15,412 nt of DNA. Origin: Lentisphaeria bacterium. Its GTDB lineage: Bacteria; Verrucomicrobiota; Lentisphaeria; Oligosphaerales; Oligosphaeraceae. Positions 1-6,971 of the stretch are shown here, piece after piece. The stretch covers positions 1 to 15,412 of the forward strand of contig JAEEXV010000222.1 of assembly GCA_016287975.1 (NCBI GenBank), given 5' to 3'. Position 1 is the first letter of the stretch, and each line of letters starts with the position of its first letter. The notes under the pieces were generated by a model that was not told the origin of the DNA, did not search any database, and worked only from the letters and a program-made list of their open reading frames with translations. Position numbers and translations under genes: made by a program.

Positions 1-285
1 GCCACATTCACCCCACCGCCCACGCGCGGACGCCGGGGCACCACCCGCGAAGGCCCCAACGAGCCCCCCGCCTCCATCCCCCCCCCAAAAGTTGTTGCCA
101 AGGCTCAGATACTGAAGGCGCCTCATTCTCCGCGCCGCCACGGCGAGGCCGCCGTGGCAACACACGCGGAGGCCCCAAAGAGCCCCCGCATCCATTCCAA
201 CCCCAATAGTTGTTGTCAAGGCTCAGAAACTGAAGGTGCCTCATTCACCGCGCCGCCACGGCGAGGCCGCCGTGGCTACGTCCGC
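1..285. repeat. ~118-bp tandem repeat array with GC-rich hairpins, running off the left edge
   Basis: Three imperfect copies begin at positions 1, 120 and 238, each with a GCC(A/T)CATTC block, so the period is 118-119 bp. Copies 1 and 2 share a GTTGTTG(C/T)CAAGGCTCAG block at 91 and 209. Copies 2 and 3 each carry a perfect 9-bp stem with loop AGGC (137-158 and 255-276); in copy 1 this stem has decayed. The third copy breaks off just after its hairpin, near 280. The rest of the stretch up to 357 holds no credible gene. It lies downstream of the minus-strand gene ending at 358, so the hairpins could also act as transcript ends, although no U-tract follows them. Whether the unit is dispersed in the genome cannot be seen here. 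Confidence 0.8.
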
Positions 286-357
286 TTCGTCAAGCGCGCT
301 TTCCCCCAAGCAGGGCGGCAATGAAGCAGACAATCGATCCACGGCCCCGCGAACGGT

Positions 358-3231
358 TTACTGGACGACGCGGAGGGTGCGCGGGCCGTCGGTGGTGTCC
401 ACGGCGAAGGCGAAGCCGTAGGTGCCGTCGGGGTTCAGATAGGACTGGATGCCGTCGTAGGCGTGGTGGCTGACTTTGAGCGGGACGAAGGCGCCCTGGG
501 CGTCCTTGACGAGGATGCGCGGGCGCTCGAAGGTGCGGAAGCCGTCGACGCGCACGGCGGCGTTGTTGCGGCCGCCGCCGAGGGTGAACTCGGCCTGCTG
601 GCCGACGGCCTGGACGCGGGGCAGATAGGTGTCGGGGAGGAGTTTCCCGACCGCGACCTCGACGCGGAACGGCCTCAGCGCGGAATCCGCGCGCACCTGG
701 CGGACGCTCTGGTCGGTCTGGACGTCGTGGTCGCCGAAAGGCACGAGGATCAAGTCGTAGGCGATGCGGTCGCCAGGCTGGAAGGCCACCTCGCCGAGGT
801 CGAGGGTCAGGCGCGCGTCGACGACTGGCGTGTCGGTGAAGTTCAGCACGGCCCGCGCGGGTCTCTCCCTGCCGCCGACGCGCACGTCGATTTTCCGCAC
901 CACGAGGCCGAAGTTGCAGACATGCGCATTGCCCAAGGAGGTGTAGACGGAGAAATAGGGCGCCTCCTGCCCCAGCGGAATCATGGCCGTGAGGGGCTTC
1001 TTCTGCGGCAGCCCGACGACGACTGGACGGTTGCCGCGGTCCAGATAGCCGAGATGCGCGAACTTCGTCCACGTGGTGCTGAAGGAGAAGAGGCTGAAGT
1101 CCCTCTGGAAGTCCTGGAAGGCGACCGCCTTCTTGAAGTCGATGGAGAACGAGTAATACGTGCGGTTCTCGTCGGTCTGCGGGAACTCCAGATGGCGGGC
1201 CGTCAGCGTAGCCGCCTGGTCGTCGGATTCGTAGACGAAGTCGACGTCCGCATAGACTGGCCCCGCAGACCTCACCTGCTGGTGTTTCGGCTCGAACAGG
1301 ATCTTCGCCTGGCCCTGGCGGTAGCAGGGGAAGTAGAGCGGGCCGACCGAGTAGTGCTGCGGCTGGCTGGCCCAGAGTTTGGCGGACATGGCGCGGAAAT
1401 CTGGCAGCGTCCACCCGGATTTGCCGCCAACGTAGTACGGCGCGATGCAGTTGGTCTCCGTGACGCCGCAGGAGAGGTGGTAGTAGGGGATGACGAACTT
1501 GATGGCGGAGAGCTGCTTGAGCGGGGCGGCGCCCCAGTTCTGGTAGAGGTTCAGCACGGTGAAGGAGCGCTCCGTCCTGGCGCCGAGCAGGAGCGGGAAG
1601 AGGGTCTCGCCGTAGCCCGCGTCCTCTGGGTAGAAGAACAACTCCTCGCCGTCGCCGCGGAAGTTCTTGGAGACCTGGATCGGCATGGGCAGGAGTTTCT
1701 CCCGCCCGTCCAGCATGGCGGCGCATTCCAGGCCGCCCGCCGCGCCTCGGACGCAGAGATAGACGCGGCGGCCATGGGCGTCCCCCGCGATCGCCACAGG
1801 CAGCCTGAAGTGCTTCTGCGGCATGTCGTAGTAGGCGGCGCTGAAATGCGTGCCGTCCAGCGCGAAGTCGTATGTCCCGTCCAGTTTGTTGTAGCCCAGG
1901 AACCGTCCGCCGTCGGAGCCGTCAAGGATTCGGACGGCCTCGGGGCCCAGGGGATGGCGTTCGCAGAAGGCCGCCTCCGCGAGCGCCGCGAAGTCGTGGG
2001 CGGCGTCGCGGTAGAGGCGGTGTGCGAGCAGGAGCCGCGTGCCTGGCTTCAGCACGCCGTGCGAGGGCCGCGACTGCGTCAGGATGTATTCGGACGCCGT
2101 CTCCGCCAACGCGACCCGCCCCGCCTCGGGGCACGTCGGGAAGATCAGCCCGAAGACGCCGCCCTGCCGATGGTCGAAGCCGACGTATTCGACGGAATCC
2201 GCGTCGATGCCGTCGAACCCGTCGTGGATGCCGTTCCTGTCCTTCACCACGACCTTCGCGATGGCGGCCTTGGCGAATCTCGCCTCGCAGCCGTATTCGC
2301 GGAGCGCGGCGTCGCGGTTGCCGACGACGAAGCGCAGCACCTGGTGCATCTTGTCAGGGTATGCATGGAGGATGCGGTCCAGTTTGACCTGGAGTTTCGG
2401 CCGCTTCTCCGCGACCAGTTTGACGGACTGGATTTCAATCACGTCGCCGGCCTCGCCCAGGTCGAAGCGGATGCCGTGGATGTTGCCCTGGAAGCCGGGG
2501 ATTTCGTCAATGTAGATCTTGTAGGTGCGGAAGGCGCCAGGCTGGATGCCCTGCGCGACGACCTGCTTCGGATTGAAGTTCCGATAGTCCCCGACCGCCA
2601 GATAGACGTGCATCAGCGTGGCGTGCCGCGCGCGCAGCCGCACTTCGATCGCGGGATAGGTGTCCGCGGGCTGCTCAATGCCGAGTTGCGCGACCCACGG
2701 GTCGTGGGCGCTCACGCATTTCAGCCGCATCGCGCCGCCCGTGAAGACGGGCTTCGTCAGGTCGTGGACGAACCATTTGCCAGGCCTGAAGTTGGAGACG
2801 TCGAGTCTCGCATTCGTCTGCCGCGGCGGGGCGCCTTCCTGCCCGCCAGTCATGGACTGGCCCAGAATATGGACGTCGTAATAGTAGTAGCCGAGCCGAA
2901 AGGCGTTGAAGCGGCCGCTGGAGTGCGACAGGGAGGAACGACGGGTCTTGCCCTCCGCGTCGACGACATACGTGTCGAAGGTCCCGTCCGCAAGCCGCAC
3001 CCCGTCTGGCGTCATCAGCGTCAGCGCGTTGTTCTCGCGGTTGTCCAGCCCGCCGACCGCGCAAAGATGCGGCGTGTCGACCGCGATCGCGTCGCGGCTC
3101 CCGTTCTGGAAATACACCTGGACCGTGTTCTTGAGCGTTTCGGCGTTCCGAATGTCCGCGGTCCAATCGTAGGCGGACGCCAGTGAAAGCCCCAGCAGGG
3201 CGGAAATCGTCAGGAGGAGTCTGGTGGACAT
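358..3231 (-). CDS. Large secreted protein of unknown function with a galactose-binding-like domain
   Basis: The 957-residue protein starts with a clear Sec signal peptide: MSTR, a hydrophobic stretch, then likely cleavage after SLASA at about residue 20. I do not recognise a named family for the whole chain. Residues about 150-275 read like a jelly-roll or galactose-binding fold of the type attached to polysaccharide enzymes (alternating strands, 'FRTYKIYIDEIPGF', 'GIRFDLGEAGDVIEIQSVKL'). The middle and C-terminal parts are rich in aromatic residues and beta strands, with no membrane anchor and no catalytic motif I can name. The start is supported by GAGG about 8 bases upstream of the ATG. 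It diverges from the isomerase gene at 3347, which hints at a shared sugar-related role. Location outside the cytoplasm is well supported; enzymatic function is not. Confidence 0.85.
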   Translation of the reverse strand: MSTRLLLTISALLGLSLASAYDWTADIRNAETLKNTVQVYFQNGSRDAIAVDTPHLCAVGGLDNRENNALTLMTPDGVRLADGTFDTYVVDAEGKTRRSSLSHSSGRFNAFRLGYYYYDVHILGQSMTGGQEGAPPRQTNARLDVSNFRPGKWFVHDLTKPVFTGGAMRLKCVSAHDPWVAQLGIEQPADTYPAIEVRLRARHATLMHVYLAVGDYRNFNPKQVVAQGIQPGAFRTYKIYIDEIPGFQGNIHGIRFDLGEAGDVIEIQSVKLVAEKRPKLQVKLDRILHAYPDKMHQVLRFVVGNRDAALREYGCEARFAKAAIAKVVVKDRNGIHDGFDGIDADSVEYVGFDHRQGGVFGLIFPTCPEAGRVALAETASEYILTQSRPSHGVLKPGTRLLLAHRLYRDAAHDFAALAEAAFCERHPLGPEAVRILDGSDGGRFLGYNKLDGTYDFALDGTHFSAAYYDMPQKHFRLPVAIAGDAHGRRVYLCVRGAAGGLECAAMLDGREKLLPMPIQVSKNFRGDGEELFFYPEDAGYGETLFPLLLGARTERSFTVLNLYQNWGAAPLKQLSAIKFVIPYYHLSCGVTETNCIAPYYVGGKSGWTLPDFRAMSAKLWASQPQHYSVGPLYFPCYRQGQAKILFEPKHQQVRSAGPVYADVDFVYESDDQAATLTARHLEFPQTDENRTYYSFSIDFKKAVAFQDFQRDFSLFSFSTTWTKFAHLGYLDRGNRPVVVGLPQKKPLTAMIPLGQEAPYFSVYTSLGNAHVCNFGLVVRKIDVRVGGRERPARAVLNFTDTPVVDARLTLDLGEVAFQPGDRIAYDLILVPFGDHDVQTDQSVRQVRADSALRPFRVEVAVGKLLPDTYLPRVQAVGQQAEFTLGGGRNNAAVRVDGFRTFERPRILVKDAQGAFVPLKVSHHAYDGIQSYLNPDGTYGFAFAVDTTDGPRTLRVVQ

Positions 3232-3346
3232 GTGTTTCCCTCGTCAGGTCTGAAAAACGGCGGTTCCCTAATATAGACGCGCCTGCCGACACGAAATAGC
3301 GGATTTATATTATTGGTGATTTCCAACCCACCCCCATCCTCCCGCC
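3232..3346. promoter_or_regulatory. Divergent promoter region with mirrored TATATT boxes
   Basis: This 115-bp gap separates two divergent genes and is less GC-rich than its flanks. TATATT occurs on the minus strand at 3275-3270 and on the plus strand at 3306-3311, in mirror positions. Each is a plausible -10 element pointing toward its own gene. I found no good -35 element for either, so the assignment rests mainly on position and base composition. Confidence 0.35.
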
Positions 3347-4237
3347 ATGCCCTCCGTCCCCGTCACCTTCAACTTTCAACTGGCCGCCCTCGCCACCGAC
3401 GACCTGAAAGCCGCCCTGCGCCGCCTCGCCGACGCAGGGATCCGCCACGTCGTCCTCAACAACGCCCTCCTGGAGCACTTCATCGTCAACCCCGACGCCG
3501 TCCCGCTCTATCGCCAGGCGCTGAAGGAGGCGGGCCTCTCCTTCGTGGACGCGCACGCGCCGTGGGGCACCTGGAAGGACCCTGGCGTCCCAGTCGAGGC
3601 CGAGCACGAGCAGATCGTCCTGCGCCAGAAGATGGCGCTGCGCCTCTGCCACCAGTTCGGCGTCACCACGATCGCCTACCACACCGCCAACACCTTCAAC
3701 TCCGTCTACGGCGACGACCTCGTCCTCGACGACTACTGCCGCATGCTGCTGCGCTCTCTGGAGGAACTGCTGCCCGACGCCGAGCGCCTCGGCGTCACCA
3801 TGGCGCTTGAAAACCAGTGGACGCCCCTCAACCAGTCCGCGTGCCTGCTCGCCGCCGTGCGCCATTTCGAGACCCCCTGGCTCGGCATCTGCTATGACTC
3901 GGGCCACGGCAACCTCACCGAGCGCGGGCGCGAATTCCCAGGCCAGACCTGCGTCCCGCCCATCTGGGAGGAGATCGGCCTCCCCGTCGTCTGGGAACAC
4001 GACTTCATCGAGCAGGTCCGCCCCTATCTCGTCAACTGCCACCTCCACGACAACGACGGCATCCAGGACCAGCACCGCCTCCCTGGGCTGGGCACCGTCG
4101 ACTGGAACCGCATCATGGACAACCTCCGCCGCGCCCCGCGCCTCCAGTGCATCCAGTGCGAGGTCAAGACCACCGGCCCCGACGCCCCCGCCCCCAGACT
4201 CCTCGCCGACACCTTCGCCAAGTTGACCAGCCAGTGA
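3347..4237 (+). CDS. Sugar phosphate isomerase/epimerase-like TIM-barrel protein
   Basis: The 296 residues fit the usual length of the xylose-isomerase-like TIM barrel (AP_endonuc_2) superfamily. The metal and catalytic residues are in order: E155 in 'ALENQW', D184 and H187 in 'CYDSGHGN', H234 in 'CHLHDNDG', and E272 in 'QCEVK' near the last strand, with 'GLGTVDW' between the last two. The family isomerises or epimerises keto sugars or inositol derivatives in the cytoplasm; the substrate cannot be read from sequence. No Shine-Dalgarno is visible upstream of the ATG. The gene ends only 10 bp before the stop of the convergent ATPase gene. Its last codons are duplicated exactly at 5892-5926, so its present 3' end (KLTSQ-stop) may be the product of an insertion or duplication. 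Confidence 0.85.
   Translation: MPSVPVTFNFQLAALATDDLKAALRRLADAGIRHVVLNNALLEHFIVNPDAVPLYRQALKEAGLSFVDAHAPWGTWKDPGVPVEAEHEQIVLRQKMALRLCHQFGVTTIAYHTANTFNSVYGDDLVLDDYCRMLLRSLEELLPDAERLGVTMALENQWTPLNQSACLLAAVRHFETPWLGICYDSGHGNLTERGREFPGQTCVPPIWEEIGLPVVWEHDFIEQVRPYLVNCHLHDNDGIQDQHRLPGLGTVDWNRIMDNLRRAPRLQCIQCEVKTTGPDAPAPRLLADTFAKLTSQ
4198..4232 (+). repeat. 35-bp direct repeat, left copy (3' end of the isomerase gene)
   Basis: These 35 bases encode the LLADTFAKLTS tail of the isomerase and recur without mismatch at 5892-5926. The similarity continues upstream as GACGCCCC at 4181 and 5881, with a 6-bp difference between. The two copies bracket the ATPase gene 1694 bp apart. Confidence 0.9.
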
Positions 4238-4247
4238 TCCCCAAACG

Positions 4248-5603
4248 CTATTCCCCTGCCGTGCCCCCGCACTCCGCCATGAGCCGACAAAGCGCATACA
4301 GGGGCAAATCCAGCAGTTCATAGGAGGCGGGTGCGCCGCCCATGCCGTTCAATGGCATGGCCTGGCGATAGTACTTGACCAGCGAAGCGCGTACTGCCAT
4401 GGGGGGGCGGTATTTTTCGCAGTAGGCCCGAAGGCTTTTCGCCCGCGCATTCACGCCGGACTTTGTCTCGACGGGTATCACCGCGCCATCGGACTCGATC
4501 AGGAAATCCACCTCGTTGCTGGAGGTGTCCGAGGACCAGTAAAAGGGCACGGTGCCAAAATACGCCGCCAATTCCTGCTGCACGAACTGCTCCGCCAACG
4601 CCCCCTTGAACTCCTCGAAGATCCGACTGCCCTCCAGCAAAGTCCGCGCCTGGACTCCAGCCACGGCGGCCAGCAAGCCGACATCCACCATGAAAGCCTT
4701 GAAGCCGCCATTGGCGTATGCGCTCAACGGGACGCCTGGCTTGCTGGCTTTCCGTGCCAGCCTGACCAGTCCCCCCGAGACCAGCCACTGCATTCCCGAC
4801 AACACATCCTCACCCCGCATCCGAGGCTGCACCTCCTTGTAGACGTATTTCTTGTTCTCCTTTGCCAGTTGCCGCGGAATCGCATCCCAAAGCAACTCGA
4901 TTCTCCGCACTGCTTCCGGGGGCGCATGCTTCCCGAAGTCATCCCGATAGTCTTGCAGCAGATTCCGCTGGAGACGGCGCACCCGCTGGAAATCTCCGTT
5001 CGCGGCATAATCCGCGACAATCTCGGGCATCCCGCCGATGAAATAGTAGTGCCGAAGCCAATCGGTCAACCGTTCCCGAAAAGAACCAATCAGCCCCCAA
5101 TCCCCTTCCTGCAGCATCTCGGCAAAGCCATCCTGCCCAATCGCCCGCAGGAACTCCAGAAACGACAGCGGATGCAGAAACAGCGTATCGACCTTGCCCA
5201 CGGGAAATCCCGTGCCCTGCCGGTCCGATATGCCCAACTGCGATCCTGCCGCCGCAATCGCATACTCTGGCAACTCCTCGCAAAAATACTTCAGCGAGGT
5301 CAAGGCCCCAGGCGCCTCCTGAATCTCATCCAATACAATGAGCGTCTCTCCCGGAACCGGCTTGAAGCCGACCTCCAGTTGAATCGCAGTCAGCAGACGG
5401 CGCACATCGCTCTCCCGCGAAAAAACCTCCTGCATCGCCCGCGACTTGTCAAAACGGATGTAGGCACACCGGGCAAAGTGACGGACGCCAAATTCCTTCA
5501 GCAACCACGTCTTGCCGACTTGACGCGCCCCACGAAGCAACAACGGCTTCCGCTTCCGCTCACGCTTCCATTCCACCAGGCTGGACATCAACGCTCTTTC
5601 CAT
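4248..5603 (-). CDS. AAA+ ATPase of the DUF4143 type with a PD-(D/E)XK-like C-terminal domain
   Basis: The 451-residue protein has an N-terminal P-loop ATPase domain: Walker A GARQVGKT at 25-32, Walker B LIVLDEIQ with D92-E93, and a sensor-1-like AAAGSQ near 120. The C-terminal half matches the DUF4143 pattern of these 'archaeal-ATPase-like' proteins. It ends in a nuclease-fold signature, D366 in NEVDF, then E379 and K381 in VETKSG. Family function is unresolved, and the proteins are scattered by horizontal transfer. Start and expression are well supported: GGAGG six bases before the ATG, and a good upstream promoter. Base composition is lower in GC than the flanking metabolic genes. It is bracketed by a 35-bp direct repeat and lies antisense to the neighbouring isomerase, all consistent with an acquired cargo gene. 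No integrase or transposase accompanies it. Confidence 0.88.
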   Translation of the reverse strand: MERALMSSLVEWKRERKRKPLLLRGARQVGKTWLLKEFGVRHFARCAYIRFDKSRAMQEVFSRESDVRRLLTAIQLEVGFKPVPGETLIVLDEIQEAPGALTSLKYFCEELPEYAIAAAGSQLGISDRQGTGFPVGKVDTLFLHPLSFLEFLRAIGQDGFAEMLQEGDWGLIGSFRERLTDWLRHYYFIGGMPEIVADYAANGDFQRVRRLQRNLLQDYRDDFGKHAPPEAVRRIELLWDAIPRQLAKENKKYVYKEVQPRMRGEDVLSGMQWLVSGGLVRLARKASKPGVPLSAYANGGFKAFMVDVGLLAAVAGVQARTLLEGSRIFEEFKGALAEQFVQQELAAYFGTVPFYWSSDTSSNEVDFLIESDGAVIPVETKSGVNARAKSLRAYCEKYRPPMAVRASLVKYYRQAMPLNGMGGAPASYELLDLPLYALCRLMAECGGTAGE

Positions 5604-5630
5604 ACTTCACCTCCGCAAAGCATCCCCCCT

Positions 5631-5659
5631 ATAATGTAACTCAATTTTACTTTTTTCAA
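5631..5659 (-). promoter_or_regulatory. Sigma-70-type promoter of the AAA+ ATPase gene
   Basis: Read on the minus strand, TTGAAA (5659-5654) is followed by exactly 17 bases and CATTAT (5636-5631). The start codon lies 28 bp further on, behind a strong GGAGG. The surroundings are AT-rich, unlike the rest of the window. Confidence 0.5.
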
Positions 5660-5880
5660 AGGAGAAATCACCAAATTAATGCTTTTTTTAGAAGAAAATA
5701 TCTTATGATATCGACACTTTTCAGAAGCAGATCAAAGTAATTCACGGGCATTTTCAGAGGATCAATGGAAGCCCCGCCATTTGGAGGCACAAAGGCGGCC
5801 TCACCGCAACGGGACAGGAGCCTGCCCGTGCGCGAATTCTGCAGTTCCGCCTCGCGGAGTGGCTTCGGGAACTGCTGACC

Positions 5881-5931
5881 GACGCCCCAGAACTCCTCGC
5901 CGACACCTTCGCCAAGTTGACCAGCCGATAA
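5881..5931 (+). pseudogene. Detached copy of the isomerase 3' end
   Basis: This short stretch repeats the last codons of the isomerase gene in frame, ending in KLTSR and TAA where the full gene ends in KLTSQ and TGA. It has no start codon or ribosome-binding site. It is either a leftover of the pre-insertion 3' end or a tail carried in by the inserted segment. Confidence 0.45.
5892..5926 (+). repeat. 35-bp direct repeat, right copy
   Basis: Base-for-base identical to 4198-4232. It lies between the ATPase promoter region and the end of the GH130 gene. Together the two copies delimit a 1694-bp unit containing the whole ATPase gene and its promoter. Confidence 0.9.
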
Positions 5932-5936
5932 ACGGT

Positions 5937-5959
5937 GCGGCCCCGAAAGGGCAGGCCGC
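5937..5959 (-). terminator. Candidate terminator hairpin after the GH130 gene
   Basis: GCGGCC and GGCCGC form a 6-bp GC stem around an 11-base loop, directly after the GH130 stop codon at 5963-5961. An alternative inner pairing is GCCC/GGGC. There is no clear U-tract on the minus strand, so intrinsic termination is uncertain. Confidence 0.3.
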
Positions 5960-5960
5960 C

Positions 5961-6971
5961 CTATGCCAGCGGCTCGCAGAGCGCGAGCAGGTCGGCGAGA
6001 TCGGCGGTGGCCAGACATTCCACCGTGTCGGCGGCGCCGTAATAGATCTTGACCTCTCCTGAATCCTCCAGGATCATTCCGCCTGGGAAGACGACCTCGC
6101 CGCGGAAGCCGTGCGTCTCGCAGGGTGCCTCGGGAACCAGGAGCGGTTTGCGCGACAGCCCGACCACCCGGGAAGGATCCTCCAGGTCCAGCAGCATCAG
6201 CCCCGCGTAGTAGCGCTTGCGCCAGTTCGGATGCCAGGCATACAGGTCATGCGGCGAAGATTGCACGGCGTGGAAGATCGCAAGCCAGCCACGGGGCGTC
6301 CGAATCGGCGGCGCCGCAGGGCCGATCTTGGCATCGCAGAAGGGCACCTGCTCCGTCCCCAGCACCAACTGGCTGTCGCCCCAGAAGCGCAGATCTGGCG
6401 ACGCCGAAGTCCACAGGTCGAACTGCTCGGGGGCGCCATTGCGGCTGTAGACTGGCATCGGCCGTTCCAGACGCCGATAGAGTCCGCCGATCCGCTCAGG
6501 GAACAGTGCCAGATTGCGGTTGTCCGGCACCGTCAGCGACAGCACTTCAAAATGCTCGAAGTCATCCGTGGCGGCGATGCCGCCGCGCAGCCCATGCCGC
6601 GTGTCCATCGCAAAGCAGACGTGCGGGCGCCCCTCCAGAATGGTGAGGCGCGGATCATAGACCCGCAGAATCTCTGCATCATGCACCTCCCAGACGGGAT
6701 GCGCACGCACCTGCCAATGCAGGCCGTCCGCGCTCTCCGCCAGTCCGACCGAGGTCCCCTGGAAGCGCCTGCCCCGCCGAAACTCCGCCTCCGTGGCGCC
6801 ATAGTCGTTGCGGAAGAGCATGACATAGCGCCCCGCGAACTTGGCGACGCCCGCATTGAAGACCAGCGCGGCCGAATACGGCACGTCCGCGGCGCAAAGC
6901 ACTGGATTCTCCTGGGCGCGCCGCAGGCAGGCGGCGGTCTGGAAAAGGCAATTCGGCGGCCGCATCTTCAT
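5961..6971 (-). CDS. GH130 beta-1,4-mannoside phosphorylase
   Basis: The 336-residue protein has the hallmarks of glycoside hydrolase family 130: VFNAGVAKF near the N-terminus, the catalytic aspartate D106 in YDPRLT, LALFPERIGG, KIGPAAPP, and YYAGLMLLDLEDP followed by GEVVFPGG and YYGAADT. Residues expected to hold phosphate in the phosphorylase members are all present (R152, R170, K215, H234), so phosphorolysis is favoured over hydrolysis. Known members release mannose 1-phosphate from mannosyl-glucose, mannobiose or mannosyl-N-acetylglucosamine; the exact substrate is not decided here. No signal peptide, so it is cytoplasmic. I chose the ATG at 6971, which overlaps the stop of the upstream gene (ATGA) behind GAGGG; the ATG at 6965 is also possible. 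It is the last gene of the minus-strand operon. Confidence 0.9.
   Translation of the reverse strand: MKMRPPNCLFQTAACLRRAQENPVLCAADVPYSAALVFNAGVAKFAGRYVMLFRNDYGATEAEFRRGRRFQGTSVGLAESADGLHWQVRAHPVWEVHDAEILRVYDPRLTILEGRPHVCFAMDTRHGLRGGIAATDDFEHFEVLSLTVPDNRNLALFPERIGGLYRRLERPMPVYSRNGAPEQFDLWTSASPDLRFWGDSQLVLGTEQVPFCDAKIGPAAPPIRTPRGWLAIFHAVQSSPHDLYAWHPNWRKRYYAGLMLLDLEDPSRVVGLSRKPLLVPEAPCETHGFRGEVVFPGGMILEDSGEVKIYYGAADTVECLATADLADLLALCEPLA

Larger units (their letters stand above)
5604..5960. other. Intergenic stretch with AT-rich segment, small palindrome and orphan open frame
   Basis: No intact gene is recognised. From right to left on the minus strand it holds a hairpin behind the GH130 gene, the second 35-bp repeat copy, and the ATPase promoter. 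An AT-rich part around 5640-5720 contains the inverted repeat ATATC-TTAT-GATAT at 5698-5711. On the plus strand a frame without ATG is open from about 5692 to the TAA at 5929-5931; it ends in ELLADTFAKLTSR, in the same reading frame as the isomerase tail. The part upstream of that tail does not resemble the isomerase, so it may be the end of another lost gene. Confidence 0.5.

Noticed and set aside
1..285. CRISPR array
   Set aside because: The repeat unit itself is ~118 bp with no unique spacers between short repeats, and no cas gene is present.
463..3186. 907-codon plus-strand open frame opposite the secreted protein gene
   Set aside because: It is an antisense shadow of GC-rich coding DNA: low-complexity V/E/D/R-rich product, no domain, while the opposite strand has a signal peptide, ribosome-binding site and protein-like sequence.
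3305..4321. 338-codon minus-strand open frame over the isomerase gene
   Set aside because: The plus strand carries all the TIM-barrel motifs; the minus product is a repetitive G/V/D/E-rich shadow.
4198..5926. Classical insertion sequence or transposon
   Set aside because: No transposase or integrase, no terminal inverted repeats, and a 35-bp repeat is too long for an ordinary target-site duplication.
5961..6062. Plus-strand open frame 5781-6062 as a small gene
   Set aside because: It overlaps the well-supported end of the GH130 gene in antisense and has no protein-like pattern.
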